A DNA stretch of 46,211 nt from a bacterium. GTDB lineage: Bacteria > Patescibacteriota > Minisyncoccia > Minisyncoccales > DAOWIS01. A program made the position numbers and the translations under genes. Under the pieces are notes generated by a model. It ran no database searches and had not been told where the DNA came from. It saw only the letters and a program-made list of their open reading frames with translations. Location of the stretch: the NCBI GenBank assembly GCA_030640805.1, contig DAOWIS010000007.1:1-46211 (forward strand), read 5' to 3'. This document shows positions 6,762 through 16,544 of this stretch, one piece after another (within the stretch, counting starts at the first letter, position 1; every line of letters begins with the position of its first letter).

Positions 6762-8114
6762 ATGTCTTCAAGGAATAAAATTAATACTTTTCTTTTTATT
6801 ATTATTGTTTTAGCCATTTTGGGTTTTGGCTTGAGTTATCCTCAAGGATGGAATAGAGGCGCAGATTGGATTAGTCAAAAAACTCATTTTAATCTTTTTC
6901 ATTTTCCCGAAAAACCCTTTAAGTTGGGTCTAGATCTTCAGGGAGGAGTTCATTTGGAATACCAGGCCGCCCTTTCTAATATTGAGCAGGGTGAGCGCTC
7001 TCGGGCAATGCAGGGATTAAGAGATGTCATTGAGAGAAGAGTTAATTTATTTGGCGTAAAAGAGCCGGTGGTTCAAGTGGAGGAAGGTCGTCATCGCTTA
7101 ATTGTGGAACTGGCTGGGATAGAAGATGTCAAACAAGCCATAGAGATGATTGGAAAAACTCCTTATTTGGAATTTAGAGAACAAAAAGAGAATTTTGAAA
7201 AGATTATAGAGTCCAACCAAGAGGCCTTTGAAAAAGGAGAAGCAATAGAGGATCCATTCCAGCCCACCAAATTAACCGGAAGGTATCTTGAAAAATCCCA
7301 ACTCCAATTTGATTCAACTACCCAGCAAGCTTTAGTAGGATTAGAGTTCAATAATGAGGGAGCAAAAATCTTTAAAGAAATTACTGAGAGAAATATCGGA
7401 AAAATTATCGCCATTTATATTGATGGCATTCCTATAAGTTCTCCAGTGGTCAGAGAAGTTATTCCTAATGGCAAAGCAGTGATTGAGGGCGATTTTAGTA
7501 TAGAAGAAGCCAAAGTTTTGTCTCGAAACCTTAATGCCGGAGCTTTACCTGTTCCTATTAATCTAATTTCTCAACAAATGATAGGAGCTTCTTTAGGAAA
7601 GCAATCTTTAGAGAAAAGTTTAAAAGCTGGAACAATTGGTTTGATAGCCGTAGCTCTTTTTATGTTTCTAATTTATAGATTTTCTGGACTTTTAGCAGTA
7701 ATAGCTTTGGGAATTTATATTCTCTTGGTTTTAACGATTTATAAATTAATACCAGTAACTCTTACCTTATCAGGAATAGCAGGTTTTGTTTTATCAATTG
7801 GAATGGCCGTCGATGCTAACATTTTGATTTTTGAGAGAATGAAAGAAGAGAAAAAAGAAGGAAAAGATTTTACCTGTATTATAGAAGAAGGATTTAGAAG
7901 AGCCTGGCCTTCTATTCGAGATGGAAATATTTCTACCTTAATTACTTGCTTTATTTTGTTTTTTATTGGTACGGGTTTTATTCAAGGATTTGCTCTTACT
8001 TTGGGAATTGGGGTTTTGGTTAGTATGTTTTCGGCTATGGTTATCACTAAGAATTTTTTGAAGTGGTTTGAAGGGAAGAAAATGACTAAGTGGAGATGGA
8101 TCTGGACAAGATAA
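6762..8114 (+). CDS. secD: Protein translocase subunit SecD
   Basis: FKLGLDLQGGVHLEYQ; VLSIGMAVDANILIFERMKEE. Confidence 0.95.
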   Translation: MSSRNKINTFLFIIIVLAILGFGLSYPQGWNRGADWISQKTHFNLFHFPEKPFKLGLDLQGGVHLEYQAALSNIEQGERSRAMQGLRDVIERRVNLFGVKEPVVQVEEGRHRLIVELAGIEDVKQAIEMIGKTPYLEFREQKENFEKIIESNQEAFEKGEAIEDPFQPTKLTGRYLEKSQLQFDSTTQQALVGLEFNNEGAKIFKEITERNIGKIIAIYIDGIPISSPVVREVIPNGKAVIEGDFSIEEAKVLSRNLNAGALPVPINLISQQMIGASLGKQSLEKSLKAGTIGLIAVALFMFLIYRFSGLLAVIALGIYILLVLTIYKLIPVTLTLSGIAGFVLSIGMAVDANILIFERMKEEKKEGKDFTCIIEEGFRRAWPSIRDGNISTLITCFILFFIGTGFIQGFALTLGIGVLVSMFSAMVITKNFLKWFEGKKMTKWRWIWTR

Positions 8115-8124
8115 CAAATATTTT

Positions 8125-9006
8125 ATGAATTTCATTAGATATTCCAAAGTTTATTACATCTTTTCAGGGCTGTTGATGATAGCCAGCATCCTGGCTCTTT
8201 CTCTTTGGGGACTTAATTTGGGAATTGATTTTTTGGGAGGAAGCTTGTTGGAAGTAGAATACAAAGAAGAAAGACCAGCCAATCAACTAATTCAAGAAAA
8301 ATTAGAATTTTTAGATTTAGGAGAAATCACTATCCAACCGGTCGGAGAAAAGGGGATAATTTTAAGATTAAAGGATATAGAGGAAAAAACCCATCAAGAA
8401 GTTTTAGCCGAGCTGGAAAACATAGGTCCCTTAGAAGAAAAAAGATTTGAATCTATTGGTCCTGTTATTGGCAGAGAGCTTCAGACCAAAACTATCAGAG
8501 CTATTATTTTGGTTTTTTTGGCTATAATTCTTTATATTGCCTGGGCCTTTAGAAAAATTTCTAGTCCTTTATCATCCTGGAAATATGGAATAGCGGCCTT
8601 AGTGGCTCTATTTCACGATGTCCTTATTACTTGCGGTATATTTGCAGTTCTGGGAAGATTTTTTGGGATAGAAATGGGAATTCCCTTCGTTGCTGCCCTT
8701 TTGACTATTTTAGGATATTCAGTAAATGATAGTATTGTAGTTTTTGATAGAGTTAGAGAAAATCTTATTAAATCTTTGGGAAAAAGTTTTGAAGAAGTAG
8801 TTAATAAAAGTCTAAATCAAACCCTAATTCGTTCTTTAAGTACTTCTTTTACTACTTTTTTAATCCTTATAATTGTCTATTTTTTAGGGGGAGAGACAAT
8901 AAGATATTTCGTTTTAACCCTTATTATAGGAATTATTTCCGGAACCTATTCCTCAATTTTTATTGCTTCGCCAATTCTGGTAACCTGGCTGAAACGAAAG
9001 GGTTGA
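8125..9006 (+). CDS. secF: Protein translocase subunit SecF
   Basis: LGIDFLGGSLLEVEY; LTILGYSVNDSIVVFDRVREN. Confidence 0.95.
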   Translation: MNFIRYSKVYYIFSGLLMIASILALSLWGLNLGIDFLGGSLLEVEYKEERPANQLIQEKLEFLDLGEITIQPVGEKGIILRLKDIEEKTHQEVLAELENIGPLEEKRFESIGPVIGRELQTKTIRAIILVFLAIILYIAWAFRKISSPLSSWKYGIAALVALFHDVLITCGIFAVLGRFFGIEMGIPFVAALLTILGYSVNDSIVVFDRVRENLIKSLGKSFEEVVNKSLNQTLIRSLSTSFTTFLILIIVYFLGGETIRYFVLTLIIGIISGTYSSIFIASPILVTWLKRKG

Positions 9007-9118
9007 CATCGTTATTTAAGTGTTATATTATAGGTTAAGGTCGACTAAAATCTTATTGGAATTTATGTTTTCTTTTTATCTTTATTGATAAAATAGATAT
9101 AACTTAATTCCTCAAAAA

Positions 9119-10147
9119 ATGAAAAAAAATATTCCCAAATTTGATTACCGAAAGATTAATGAAAAGATTTTGGAAGATTTATCTCCTAAACAAAGAGAGG
9201 TCTTAAAGAGAAGATCTGGGATTTTAACTGGCCAAAAAGAAACATTAGAGGCAATTGGTCAAAAATTTGGCTTAACTCGGGAAAGAGTTCGCCAAATCGA
9301 AGAATATTCTTTTAATTCCTTAAGGAAGAGTAAAAAGATTTCTCTTTTAGATAAGTTAGGAGAGAAGATTTTTAGTTATTTTAATTTTTATGGAAAAGCC
9401 AGAAGAGAGGAGGATTTTCTCTCTGATTTTGGTCAGGAGAATAAACCTTATTTAACTTTGATTCTAAACCTTCACCCCAAATTTACTTATTTTCCCTACC
9501 ATCCTAAGTTATACCCTTTTTGGGTTTCCGAGAGAAAAGTTTTTCCAAAAGTAGAGAAATTTAACGATTTTTTAGTAAGAAGAATGAATAAGGTTTCCCA
9601 ACCTTTATCAGGGAAGGATCTAAAAGATGTCCATCAGAAGGAGGCCCCGAAAGTGTTAAAAGAGAAAATTTCTGAGAACACCTTTTTTTCTTATATTTCT
9701 ATTTCCCGAGAAATTTTAAAAGGGCCCTTGGGAAAATTTGGTCTAACCCATTGGCCGGAGATAAATCCTCGAGGAGTAAAAGACGAGGCCTATTTAGTCT
9801 TAAAAAAAGAAGGAACTTCGCTTCATTTTAGAGATATTACCAAAAAGATTTCCGAGATTCGAGAAAAAGAAACCAATCCCCAAACCGTTCATAATGAATT
9901 GATAAAAGATCCAAAATTTGTTTTAATAGGCAGAGGAATTTACGGAATTTCCGAATGGGGATTCAGGCCGGGAACAGTGAGAGATGTTATAAGAGATACC
10001 TTAAAAGAAAAACAACCCCTTAGCGAGAAAGAGATTATCCAGGAGGTTCTAAAGCAAAGATTAGTTAAAGAGAATACTATTTCATTGAATTTAAAAGATA
10101 AAAACTTTTTTTCCAGAAACAACAAAGGGAAATACATCTTGGCTTAA
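9119..10147 (+). CDS. Sigma-70 region 4-like HTH fused to a HARE-HTH-like domain
   Basis: ETLEAIGQKFGLTRERVRQIEEYSFNSLRK (sigma region 4); EAYLVLKKEGTSLHFRDITKKI resembles HARE-HTH. Confidence 0.7.
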   Translation: MKKNIPKFDYRKINEKILEDLSPKQREVLKRRSGILTGQKETLEAIGQKFGLTRERVRQIEEYSFNSLRKSKKISLLDKLGEKIFSYFNFYGKARREEDFLSDFGQENKPYLTLILNLHPKFTYFPYHPKLYPFWVSERKVFPKVEKFNDFLVRRMNKVSQPLSGKDLKDVHQKEAPKVLKEKISENTFFSYISISREILKGPLGKFGLTHWPEINPRGVKDEAYLVLKKEGTSLHFRDITKKISEIREKETNPQTVHNELIKDPKFVLIGRGIYGISEWGFRPGTVRDVIRDTLKEKQPLSEKEIIQEVLKQRLVKENTISLNLKDKNFFSRNNKGKYILA

Positions 10148-10150
10148 CTT

Positions 10151-11449
10151 ATGATTGATATATTGGAGATTTTTAATAATGAAGCCTTCTCCATTTTTTT
10201 TCTAAATTTTAAGAATTTCTTTATTAATTGGTGGTGGACTTTTACACCGGTCATCCTTTTTTTTATTTTGAATGAACTCTATCTTTATTGGAAACAAGAA
10301 AAATGGTGGCAGGGAATAAAATGGGTTACTCTAGAGGCTAAAATTCCCGAAGAGGTAGAAAAAACTCCCAAAGCCATGGAACAAGTTATCCATGGCTTTC
10401 ATGGTATTCATGACCCGCCTAATTTAAAAGAGAGATACATAGATGGGAAAGCTTTGTTTCATCTAAGTCTGGAAATAGTAGGGATAGGAGGCGATATTCA
10501 TTTTATTATTCGGGCGCCTGAACGTCACCGGAATTTAGTAGAGTCAAATATTTATGCTCAATACCCTGATGCTGAAATTAGAGAGGTGGATGACTATACT
10601 TTAAATGTTCCTCCTGATATTCCTAATAAAGATTATGAGCTTTGGGGAGCAGATTTTACTCTCACTAAGCCAGACCCTTATCCTATCCGCACTTATCCAT
10701 CTTTTGAAAGCGAAGCAACAAAGGAGGAAAAAAGAATTGATCCCATTTCTTCTCTTTGCGAATTAATGAGTTCTTTAAAAGAAGGAGAGCAATTGTGGGT
10801 TCAGATTTTGATTCGACCAATCATCGAAGAGAGAAAATGGGTGGAAGAGGGCCAAAAATTAGTAAATAAAATTTTAGGCAGGAAACTACCAAAGAAAGGC
10901 GGACTTTTATCCGGACCTCATGAATATGTAAGAGAAGGAACCAGAGTAGTAGTAATGGGAGAGCCGCCAATGTGGGATATAGGAGAAGGGGCACCAGGAG
11001 AGGAGCCCTTAATGTGGAAACTTACTCCCGGCGAAACAGAAGTAATTAAAGCCATTGAGGCCAATATTTCTAAGGTAGGATGCGAGACCAATCTGCGATT
11101 TATCTATTTAGCCAAATCAGATATTTTTTATAAACCAAATGCTTCCGCTGTATTTGGGGTTTTTAGACAATTTCACACTTTAAACCTTAATGGATTCAGA
11201 CCAGACAAGAAATCAATGACAAAGATTACTTATTTTTTGGTTAATAGGAGGCTTTATCTTAGAAAAAGAAAATTATTCCGTTATTATAAAGGACGAGATT
11301 TTCCTGCTCATCGTCTGCCTTACGTATTTAATACTGAAGAACTGGCCACGGTTTATCATTTTCCAGGGAGAATCGCTGTCCCGGCTGCGCCGGTTTCTCG
11401 AGTAGAAGCCAGAAAAGGCGCCCCACCACCAACCTTGCCTACAGAATAA
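10151..11449 (+). CDS. Membrane-anchored partner protein of VirD4/TraD-like ATPase, conserved in Patescibacteria (inferred)
   Basis: N-terminal TM segment; position directly upstream of the ATPase; the N-terminal half of 18588-20942 has a comparable layout. Confidence 0.5.
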   Translation: MIDILEIFNNEAFSIFFLNFKNFFINWWWTFTPVILFFILNELYLYWKQEKWWQGIKWVTLEAKIPEEVEKTPKAMEQVIHGFHGIHDPPNLKERYIDGKALFHLSLEIVGIGGDIHFIIRAPERHRNLVESNIYAQYPDAEIREVDDYTLNVPPDIPNKDYELWGADFTLTKPDPYPIRTYPSFESEATKEEKRIDPISSLCELMSSLKEGEQLWVQILIRPIIEERKWVEEGQKLVNKILGRKLPKKGGLLSGPHEYVREGTRVVVMGEPPMWDIGEGAPGEEPLMWKLTPGETEVIKAIEANISKVGCETNLRFIYLAKSDIFYKPNASAVFGVFRQFHTLNLNGFRPDKKSMTKITYFLVNRRLYLRKRKLFRYYKGRDFPAHRLPYVFNTEELATVYHFPGRIAVPAAPVSRVEARKGAPPPTLPTE

Positions 11450-11450
11450 T

Positions 11451-13100
11451 ATGAACATCGTTTATCTCGCTGAGACGAGTTTTCGAAATAAAAGGACAAA
11501 ATTTGGAATTAAGATAGATGACCGTCGACGTCATATTTATTTAGTAGGAAAAACTGGCATGGGGAAAACCGTAATGTTAGAAAATATGGCCATTCAGGAT
11601 ATTCAAGACGGAAAAGGAGTGGCAGTAGTTGATCCCCATGGAGAGTTTGCCGAAAGGATGCTTGATTTTGTTCCAAGAGAAAGAATGAATGATGTAATCT
11701 ATTTCAACCCGGCTGATTTAGAGTTTCCTATTGCTTTTAATGTCATTGAGAAAGTTGATCCAGAATATCGATATTTAATTGCTTCGGGGATCGTCGGGGT
11801 TTTTAAAAAAATCTGGCCAGATGTTTGGTCTCCCAGAATGGAATATATTTTGCATAATTCGGTTTTGGCTCTCTTGGAATATCCTGGCTCAACCTTATTG
11901 GGAATAAATAGAATGTGAGCTGATAAGGATTACCGAGAAAAGGTAGTCAATAAAGTTATTGACCCCGGAGTTAAATCTTTTTGGTTAAATGAATTTGCTA
12001 AATATCCTGATAGATTTCGGGAAGAAGCAGTAGCCCCAATTCAAAATAAAGTAGGGCAGTTTATCTCCTCTCCTTTAATTCGTAATGTTATTGGTCAGAC
12101 CCATTCTACTATTGATATTAGAGAGGTAATGGATCAAGGAAAAATTTTGATTTTAAATTTATCTAAAGGGAGAATTGGAGAAGATGCCAGTCATCTCTTG
12201 GGCGCTTTGCTCATCTCTAAAATTCAGTTAGCGGCAATGTCTCGAGTAGACATTCCCGAAGAGGAGCGGCAGGATTTTTATCTTTATGTAGATGAGTTTC
12301 AAAATTTCGCTACCGAATCCTTTGTTAACATTCTCTCCGAGGCCAGAAAGTACCATTTAGATTTAATTTTAGCCCATCAATACATAACCCAGATGGAAGA
12401 GACAGTAAGAGATGCAGTATTCGGAAATATCGGAACTTTAATCTGTTTCCGAGTAGGAGCCGAGGACGCCGAATTTTTAGAGAAAGAATTTATTCCTTAT
12501 TTCTCGGCGCGTGATTTAGTTAATTTAACTAAATATAATATCTATATAAAATTAATGATTGATGGGGTATCTTCTCATCCCTTCTCGGCCTTAACTCTGC
12601 CGCCATTTCCTAAACTAAAAGAGAATTATCGAGAAAAAATTATAAGCCAATCTCGAGAACGTTATGGAACTTCCCGGAGAATAGTTGAGGAAAAAATTGC
12701 TGAGTGGACTCAGATAATAACCGAAGAACAAAAAATAACTAATGGAAAATCTGTCTACGAAGCCAATTGTTGGAAGTGTGGGAAAAAAACCTGGGTTCCT
12801 TTTAAGCCCGATGGTTTAAGACCGATCTATTGTAAAAAATGTTTAAAAGATAGAGAATCGGAGGACAGTCCTCCGGAAAAAACGGAGGACAGTCCTCCGG
12901 AGAAAAAATCTTCCTTAGAGATTTCTTTAGAGGAAGCCTTCAAAAAATATCCTCCAAGAGAAAAGAAAAAGAGAATAAGAAAGGAAGTTAATATTGGAGA
13001 TTTACGGGAAACGCTTAAAGAAACTTTGGGAGGAGATAAAAAGAAAAGAAAACCAGTAAAAAAGGGGACCCTGAAACCCGGCCAAAAAGTCAAATTTTAA
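11451..13100 (+). pseudogene. VirD4/TraD-like (type IV secretion DNA-binding) ATPase interrupted by in-frame TGA at 11916-11918
   Basis: VGKTGMGKTVMLENM Walker A; the frame continues past TGA (ADKDYREKVVNKVIDPGVKSFW...) into ORF 12129-13100 without frameshift; aligns to paralog 18588-20942. Confidence 0.8.
12859..12899 (+). repeat. Tandem duplicated 17-bp palindrome CGGAGGACAGTCCTCCG inside CDS
   Basis: Two identical copies, 12859-12875 and 12883-12899, 24-nt period. Confidence 0.85.
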
Positions 13101-13108
13101 ATTTTAAT

Positions 13109-13594
13109 ATGTACAACTTTAATAGTCCTACCAAAGGAAAAATGGATTTTGAGATGATGATTTCTGAGATTATTAATTTTATAAGAGAGGATCCTCTTCG
13201 GCTTTATAAATTGGTTGTCGGCACCGATAGCGAAGGAAAGAGTCGTCCTACTTTTGTAATGGCAGTGGTTGTTCACCGTAAAGGCAGGGGAGGGAGATAT
13301 TTTTGGAGCAAAGTTCAAAAAAATAAGAGTTATACTCTACGAAACCGAATTTATGAGGAAACAATGCTTTCTTTAAATTTAGCCATAAAACTTCGCCAAA
13401 AATTAGAGGAAAGATTAGAAGAAATTTATCCTTTGAATTATGAGAATTTAGAGGTTCATACCGATATCGGAGAGAACGGAGAAACCAGAGACATGATAAA
13501 AGAAATTGTCGGGATGATTAAAGGCAACGGCTTTTTAGCTAAAATTAAACCAGAATCCTACGGAGCTTCCGTTGTCGCCGACAAATACACCTAA
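13109..13594 (+). CDS. YkuK (DUF458) family RNase H-like protein
   Basis: KLVVGTDSEGKSRPTFVMAVVVHRKGRGGRYFW ... VHTDIGENGETRDMI. Confidence 0.75.
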   Translation: MYNFNSPTKGKMDFEMMISEIINFIREDPLRLYKLVVGTDSEGKSRPTFVMAVVVHRKGRGGRYFWSKVQKNKSYTLRNRIYEETMLSLNLAIKLRQKLEERLEEIYPLNYENLEVHTDIGENGETRDMIKEIVGMIKGNGFLAKIKPESYGASVVADKYT

Positions 13595-13601
13595 TAAAAT
13601 G

Positions 13602-13637
13602 TCAAGTATCAAGTATCAAGTATCAAGTATCAAGTAT
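13602..13637 (+). repeat. Tandem 7-bp repeat (tcaagta)n
   Basis: tcaagta repeated about five times. Confidence 0.85.
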
Positions 13638-13655
13638 TAATCGTTATAATTAATT

Positions 13656-14636
13656 ATGCCAGAAATATTAGAACCAGTTTCAGAACCCAAAAAACCCGAA
13701 GCAGAAACAAAAATTGGAGAAAAGCCAAATATTTTAGAAAAATACGAAAACAAGCCGGAATTTCAGGAGTTTTTAAAATTAGGAAAAGAAGCGCCTGAGC
13801 TTTTGGAAAACAGCGCCTCTGAATTTGACGATAAATTTATCAGAAACTATTTAGACCTTTATAAAAATGATCCCGAATTAGCTAAAAATGTTTTTCAAAC
13901 AACAAAAGAAATCTGGAACAATATTAATTCAGGTAAAGAGTTATTTAAAGAGGTTTCTGGATTAACAAAAAGCAAGGAAAGATTAGATAATGGATTTGCC
14001 CGATCATTTTTGTTTGCTAACGAGTTATTAATAAAAGAATTTAGTCAATTGAATGAAGTTAAAGAGAGGGGAAAGCGATTAAAACAACTTGATGGACTTA
14101 TCCGGGGGCAAAAAGATTTACTCTTGGCAAGTAGTTTGATAAATAAATTAAATAATAATGAATTATTTTTTAAAGAAAGCGATGAAGAATTTGATGAAAA
14201 AGGCGTCTGGCGTTATTTTTTTAAAGACGAAGGTCAAAATGAAATCTCTGTAATTATTAGACCCCTTGATACAACAAGAAAAGAAGAGATTCCCAGGTAT
14301 TTGAGAGGTGAGGCCTCTATTAGATTTAAAATAAACAAAGATATAAGTATCAGATTAGATCGGGAAAATTATGACAAGAAAGGAGTGGGAAGCATTGAGA
14401 ATCCAAAATTTAATATTGCCGCTGATATTTCTTCTAAACACCTAACAGGGTTCAGAGATTTATTAACTCATATGAGGGGGCATTTACCCGAGGAGTTAAT
14501 TGATAAAGATAATTTCAAAGAAGCAGCAGGCACTTTTCAGAAACAAATGGCTCTAAAAAAAGACTTGATGAAAACCCCAGCCTCAAAAGGATATATTAAA
14601 GAAGAATTAGGCAAAAAATTCTCCTTAAAAGAATAA
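13656..14636 (+). CDS. Hypothetical protein, charged/coiled
   Basis: Long ORF with no recognised motif. Confidence 0.6.
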   Translation: MPEILEPVSEPKKPEAETKIGEKPNILEKYENKPEFQEFLKLGKEAPELLENSASEFDDKFIRNYLDLYKNDPELAKNVFQTTKEIWNNINSGKELFKEVSGLTKSKERLDNGFARSFLFANELLIKEFSQLNEVKERGKRLKQLDGLIRGQKDLLLASSLINKLNNNELFFKESDEEFDEKGVWRYFFKDEGQNEISVIIRPLDTTRKEEIPRYLRGEASIRFKINKDISIRLDRENYDKKGVGSIENPKFNIAADISSKHLTGFRDLLTHMRGHLPEELIDKDNFKEAAGTFQKQMALKKDLMKTPASKGYIKEELGKKFSLKE

Positions 14637-14699
14637 ACTTTACGAAGTTGAACTTCGTAAAGTTTAGACCTGGGACTTACCAAAACTTCAGGTTTTTTT
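14636..14699 (+). terminator. Hairpin aactttacgaag/cttcgtaaagtt plus second terminator hairpin with T run
   Basis: 12-bp perfect arms; acctg...caggt then T7. Confidence 0.6.
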
Positions 14700-14709
14700 A
14701 TCAATGGGG

Positions 14710-14739
14710 TTGACAGATGTAAATTTATTATGTTATACT
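14710..14739 (+). promoter_or_regulatory. Sigma70-type promoter for TPR gene
   Basis: TTGACA-18-TATACT. Confidence 0.65.
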
Positions 14740-14826
14740 TATAGAGAAATTTAAGGATTAGTTCTTTGAAAAAAACAAATAAAACTGAAAAGTTTTAACC
14801 CTGAAAACCGAAAGGAGGATAGAAAA

Positions 14827-16443
14827 ATGAGAAAAAAATGGAAAATCTTATTATTGGCCTTGGGGATTATTATCGTTGCTTTGATAATATACCAACGATA
14901 TTATGCTCCTTCCTATCATAAAGAGATAGTTCGCACTAAATTATCTTCTACCTTGCGAGAAATGGGCTTCGATCAATCTCAAATAAAGAAAATGGAAAAT
15001 CTGTTTTCGAGCAAAGATGGTAAAAAACTCTTAGAGATAGCTACAGATATCTATGCTCTTATCCCAAGCAAACCAAAAGAGCTTAAGAAAGAAAGAGACA
15101 TTACCATAAAAGAGAGCCTTGTAATCTTAGCAGACTACACCTATCTATATTCCGCCCTGCATAGAAAGGAGTTAATCCGGATAGTATTGGGTGAAAGAGT
15201 ATCGAGATGGATTCATACCTATTTTCCAGAAGAAGAACATCAAAATAGATTAGAAAGAGTTTTAGCTCAATTCACCTGCGATCCTCTTCTGCTCTATTTA
15301 ATTCTGAGCTTACAGGAGGGTATAGAAGTCATCCCACTAGAGATATCAGAGGCAAAACCAAAGAAAGGAGCAGAGAAAGAAGATGAAATGCCTATTATGC
15401 CCCCCGGAACATCTATTTTCACCCAATTCGTTTCTTTCGTGCCTTATATAGTAGATTTATCCAATTTGGTCATTGTTGATGTTTTTAGTAAGAAAGAGAT
15501 TTATTTCGTGGACTACGGTATAAACTATTACCCTTTAGCTCCTTGTCTGGTTGGTCCTTTCTCTCATAGTAACTATCTGATTGTAGATTCTACCCATCTG
15601 GAATTAGTTGGAGATTTAGACTCATTAATGCCTTCACATTGCATATACGTGCCTATAAAAGTTCGGATCTTAAATAACTCTAGCATGAGTGGAATAATTT
15701 GGAACAACATCAGTGGTTGTTATTACTGGTTTGAGCTTGTTTTTAAAGAAGATTTTAAAGAGATTGTAACAACCGAAGATATAAACATCGCTGGAAAACT
15801 GAAACTCGAAAGCTTGGAAAAGGCAGTAAAAAAGGACTCTAATTCAGCTTTTATTCTCGGCAATCTTGGGAGTGTCTATGCTGATGCCAGGGAAAATGAA
15901 AAAGCTATTGCTGTTCTGAAGAGAGCGATCCAACTCGATTCCACTTCTTCCTCATTTTCCCCATTGGCTTATTACAACTTAGCCTTAGTTATGACAAGAC
16001 AAGCAAGCCACCACGCAGTTCAACAGGATTATTATCTCGAAATAGAAAAATACCTACAAAGAGCTATTACAATAGATTCTTTATATGCTAACGCCTATAG
16101 CTTGCTTGGGAACTCTTATCTTATAGATGTAGGAAAATTTGAACCTCTTCCTCACACCGGATTTGAAGATAAGATAAATAAAGCAGTCACTGCCTTTAAT
16201 AAAGCAATTCAACTAACAGACTCATTAGACGCCTGTCCATATTTTGGATTAGCTGAAATTTACAGGGTAAGGCGTGAATTGCAAAAAGCCGAAGAGCTTA
16301 TAAAAAAGGCATTAGAGATTAGTCCTGATGAGGAACTCTACATTGAGAAACTTAAAAAGATTAAAGAGAATAAAGAAATGCTAAAGGAGCGGCTTCAAAA
16401 ATTGGAAGGAGGTCTTGACAAACCTAAAGTAATTATGGTATAA
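14827..16443 (+). CDS. N-terminally membrane-anchored TPR repeat protein
   Basis: TM segment; NSAFILGNLGSVYADARENEKAIAVLKRAIQLD and PYFGLAEIYRVRRELQKAEELIKKALEISPDEE; aaaggagg RBS. Confidence 0.7.
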   Translation: MRKKWKILLLALGIIIVALIIYQRYYAPSYHKEIVRTKLSSTLREMGFDQSQIKKMENLFSSKDGKKLLEIATDIYALIPSKPKELKKERDITIKESLVILADYTYLYSALHRKELIRIVLGERVSRWIHTYFPEEEHQNRLERVLAQFTCDPLLLYLILSLQEGIEVIPLEISEAKPKKGAEKEDEMPIMPPGTSIFTQFVSFVPYIVDLSNLVIVDVFSKKEIYFVDYGINYYPLAPCLVGPFSHSNYLIVDSTHLELVGDLDSLMPSHCIYVPIKVRILNNSSMSGIIWNNISGCYYWFELVFKEDFKEIVTTEDINIAGKLKLESLEKAVKKDSNSAFILGNLGSVYADARENEKAIAVLKRAIQLDSTSSSFSPLAYYNLALVMTRQASHHAVQQDYYLEIEKYLQRAITIDSLYANAYSLLGNSYLIDVGKFEPLPHTGFEDKINKAVTAFNKAIQLTDSLDACPYFGLAEIYRVRRELQKAEELIKKALEISPDEELYIEKLKKIKENKEMLKERLQKLEGGLDKPKVIMV

Positions 16444-16444
16444 T
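16415..16444 (+). promoter_or_regulatory. Promoter; -10 overlaps stop codon of the TPR gene
   Basis: TTGACA-18-TATAAT. Confidence 0.75.
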
Positions 16445-16544
16445 AGAGGTAGAAAGTGATGAGTTCTTTGGAGGTCAAATAAGGAATGAAAAGAAGTTAA
16501 AGAATAAACCCTTAAATCTTTTAATCTAAGAAAGGAGGAAAGCC

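Noticed and set aside
11916-11918. Alternative genetic code (TGA as sense codon, as in Gracilibacteria/Absconditabacteria)
   Set aside because: TGA terminates several genes at expected ends (hpf, secF), and only one gene has an internal TGA.
13602-13637. Possible CRISPR-like repeats
   Set aside because: 7-bp units directly tandem with no spacers; a simple tandem repeat.
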